Part shown: in pieces, positions 6,259 to 6,613 of the stretch | How the letters are laid out: the number at the start of each line of letters is the position of its first letter | Numbering within the stretch: position 1 is the stretch's first letter | Source: Bacillota bacterium | GTDB taxonomy: Bacteria > Bacillota > Clostridia > Christensenellales > QAND01 | Length of the DNA stretch: 6,613 nucleotides | Reading direction: 5' to 3' | NCBI GenBank assembly: GCA_019415425.1 | Contig: DXZF01000162.1 | Span: forward strand, 1 to 6,613 | Position numbers and translations under genes: made by a program | Notes under the pieces: model-generated | What the model saw: only the letters and a program-made list of their open reading frames with translations | Database searches by the model: none | What the model was told of the DNA's origin: nothing

Positions 6259-6282
6259 GCGCCCCGGATGGGCGCAACATCC
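6259..6282 (-). other. alternative hairpins before the MATE ribosome binding site
   Basis: On the minus-strand transcript GGATG (6282-6278) can pair with CATCC (6270-6266). Alternatively GCGCCC (6275-6270) can pair with GGGCGC (6264-6259). The two stems share bases and exclude each other. Neither contains the GGAGG site at 6253-6249, so a switch on translation is not obvious. The pairings are seen; function is unknown. Confidence 0.3.
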
Positions 6283-6292
6283 CTTTTTGAAT

Positions 6293-6319
6293 TTTTATGC
6301 GAATAATTTGTGCATAAAA
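6293..6319 (-). promoter_or_regulatory. operator-like inverted repeat in the MATE leader
   Basis: TTTTATGC (6293-6300) and GCATAAAA (6312-6319) are perfect 8-bp arms around an 11-nt A/T-rich spacer. The repeat spans about +5 to +32 relative to the start predicted from the promoter, a position where a bound dimer would block transcription. The arm spacing fits a homodimeric helix-turn-helix protein such as a TetR-type regulator. No U-tract follows on the minus strand, so it is not a terminator. Confidence 0.5.
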
Positions 6320-6330
6320 TGAATGAAGTG

Positions 6331-6359
6331 ATTGTATCACCCGCGCGCCCGGCTGTCAA
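6331..6359 (-). promoter_or_regulatory. strong promoter of the MATE gene
   Basis: On the minus strand there is a perfect -35 TTGACA (6359-6354), a spacer of exactly 17 nt ending in an extended -10 TGA, and a -10 TACAAT (6336-6331, 5/6). This is the best overall promoter in the window. The start would be near 6324, giving a leader of about 80 nt. Confidence 0.8.
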
Positions 6360-6377
6360 TCCCCCCGGGGCCGCCAG

Positions 6378-6401
6378 GCGCATTGCCGCTTTTTTATGCG
6401 C
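6378..6401 (-). repeat. inverted repeat just after the amidohydrolase stop
   Basis: GCGCAT (6378-6383) and ATGCGC (6396-6401) are 6-bp arms with a 12-nt spacer, directly after the stop codon on the minus strand. No U-tract follows it there, so termination by this hairpin alone is doubtful. It may be a 3'-end structure. Confidence 0.35.
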
Positions 6402-6613
6402 TCACGGACGCATCAGGTTCTTTTCGATCACGCCCTCTTTGAGCACCATGCGGATGTTGTCCACATCCATCAACACGCGCACATCTTCCAGCGGGTTGCC
6501 CGCCACGAGGATCATATCCGCCAGCTTTCCCCGCTCGAGCGTGCCGGTTTCATCCTGCATGAGCATCAGCTCCGCGCCCACCTTGGTGGCCGCCTGGATC
6601 GCCTCCATATTGG
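6402..6613 (-). CDS. amidohydrolase, C-terminal part (runs off the right edge)
   Basis: Only the last 69 residues are in the window; the frame is open to the edge, so the start lies outside. The visible part reads as the end of a metal-dependent amidohydrolase of the imidazolonepropionase/prolidase-like branch: a helix with EAIQAATKVGAEL, then the hallmark G-x-L-x-x-G-K-L-A-D-M-I-L-V turn and strand (GTLERGKLADMILV), NPLEDV, and a final strand pair ending in MVLKEGVIEKN. The metal-binding and catalytic residues lie upstream, so the substrate cannot be named. The MATE gene follows on the same strand after 158 nt but has its own strong promoter. Confidence 0.88.
   Translation of the reverse strand, partial: NMEAIQAATKVGAELMLMQDETGTLERGKLADMILVAGNPLEDVRVLMDVDNIRMVLKEGVIEKNLMRP

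Noticed and set aside
6266..6296. Plus-strand terminator GGATG/CATCC followed by CTTTTTG
   Set aside because: The stem is only 5 bp and no plus-strand gene lies upstream of it; the MATE gene there runs the other way.

Overview
The window looks like an ordinary chromosomal stretch from a GC-rich member of the Bacillota (Clostridia-like). This rests on strong GGAGG-type ribosome binding sites, sigma-A type promoters with 17-nt spacers (several with an extended -10 TGn), a group III phosphofructokinase with pyrophosphate-type residues, and a typical clostridial mix of MarR, aldo/keto reductase and MATE genes. The assignment is an inference from gene style; no rRNA or other species marker is present. 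There are no tRNA or rRNA genes, mobile elements, CRISPR arrays or phage genes.

Layout, left to right. Bases 1-92 hold no gene. At 93-953 (-) there is a secreted lipoprotein of unknown function. At 1077-1952 (-) there is an aldo/keto reductase, and directly upstream of it at 2065-2502 (-) a MarR-family regulator. The gap between these two holds a near-consensus promoter for the reductase and a perfect 14-bp palindrome just after the expected transcription start, so the pair looks like a regulator and its target. At 2644-3681 (-) there is a phosphofructokinase carrying the residues diagnostic of pyrophosphate use, closed by a strong intrinsic terminator. A 376-nt divergent intergenic region (3682-4057) holds promoters for the phosphofructokinase (-) and for a cytoplasmic glycerophosphodiester phosphodiesterase (4058-4774, +), the only plus-strand gene. 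That gene converges on a MATE efflux transporter (4843-6243, -) across a 13-bp-stem terminator that can serve both strands. The MATE gene has a consensus promoter and an operator-like inverted repeat in its early leader. The C-terminal end of an amidohydrolase (6402 to the edge, -) closes the window.

Most genes appear to be separate transcription units: nearly every one has its own recognisable promoter. The best functional unit is MarR plus aldo/keto reductase, plausibly an inducible carbonyl or electrophile detoxification module. The phosphofructokinase and the phosphodiesterase feed central carbon and glycerol-3-phosphate metabolism, but nothing in the sequence ties them to the module. I found no convincing new multi-gene system. 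The points most worth a second look are the MarR operator, the MATE leader inverted repeat and the pyrophosphate signature of the phosphofructokinase.
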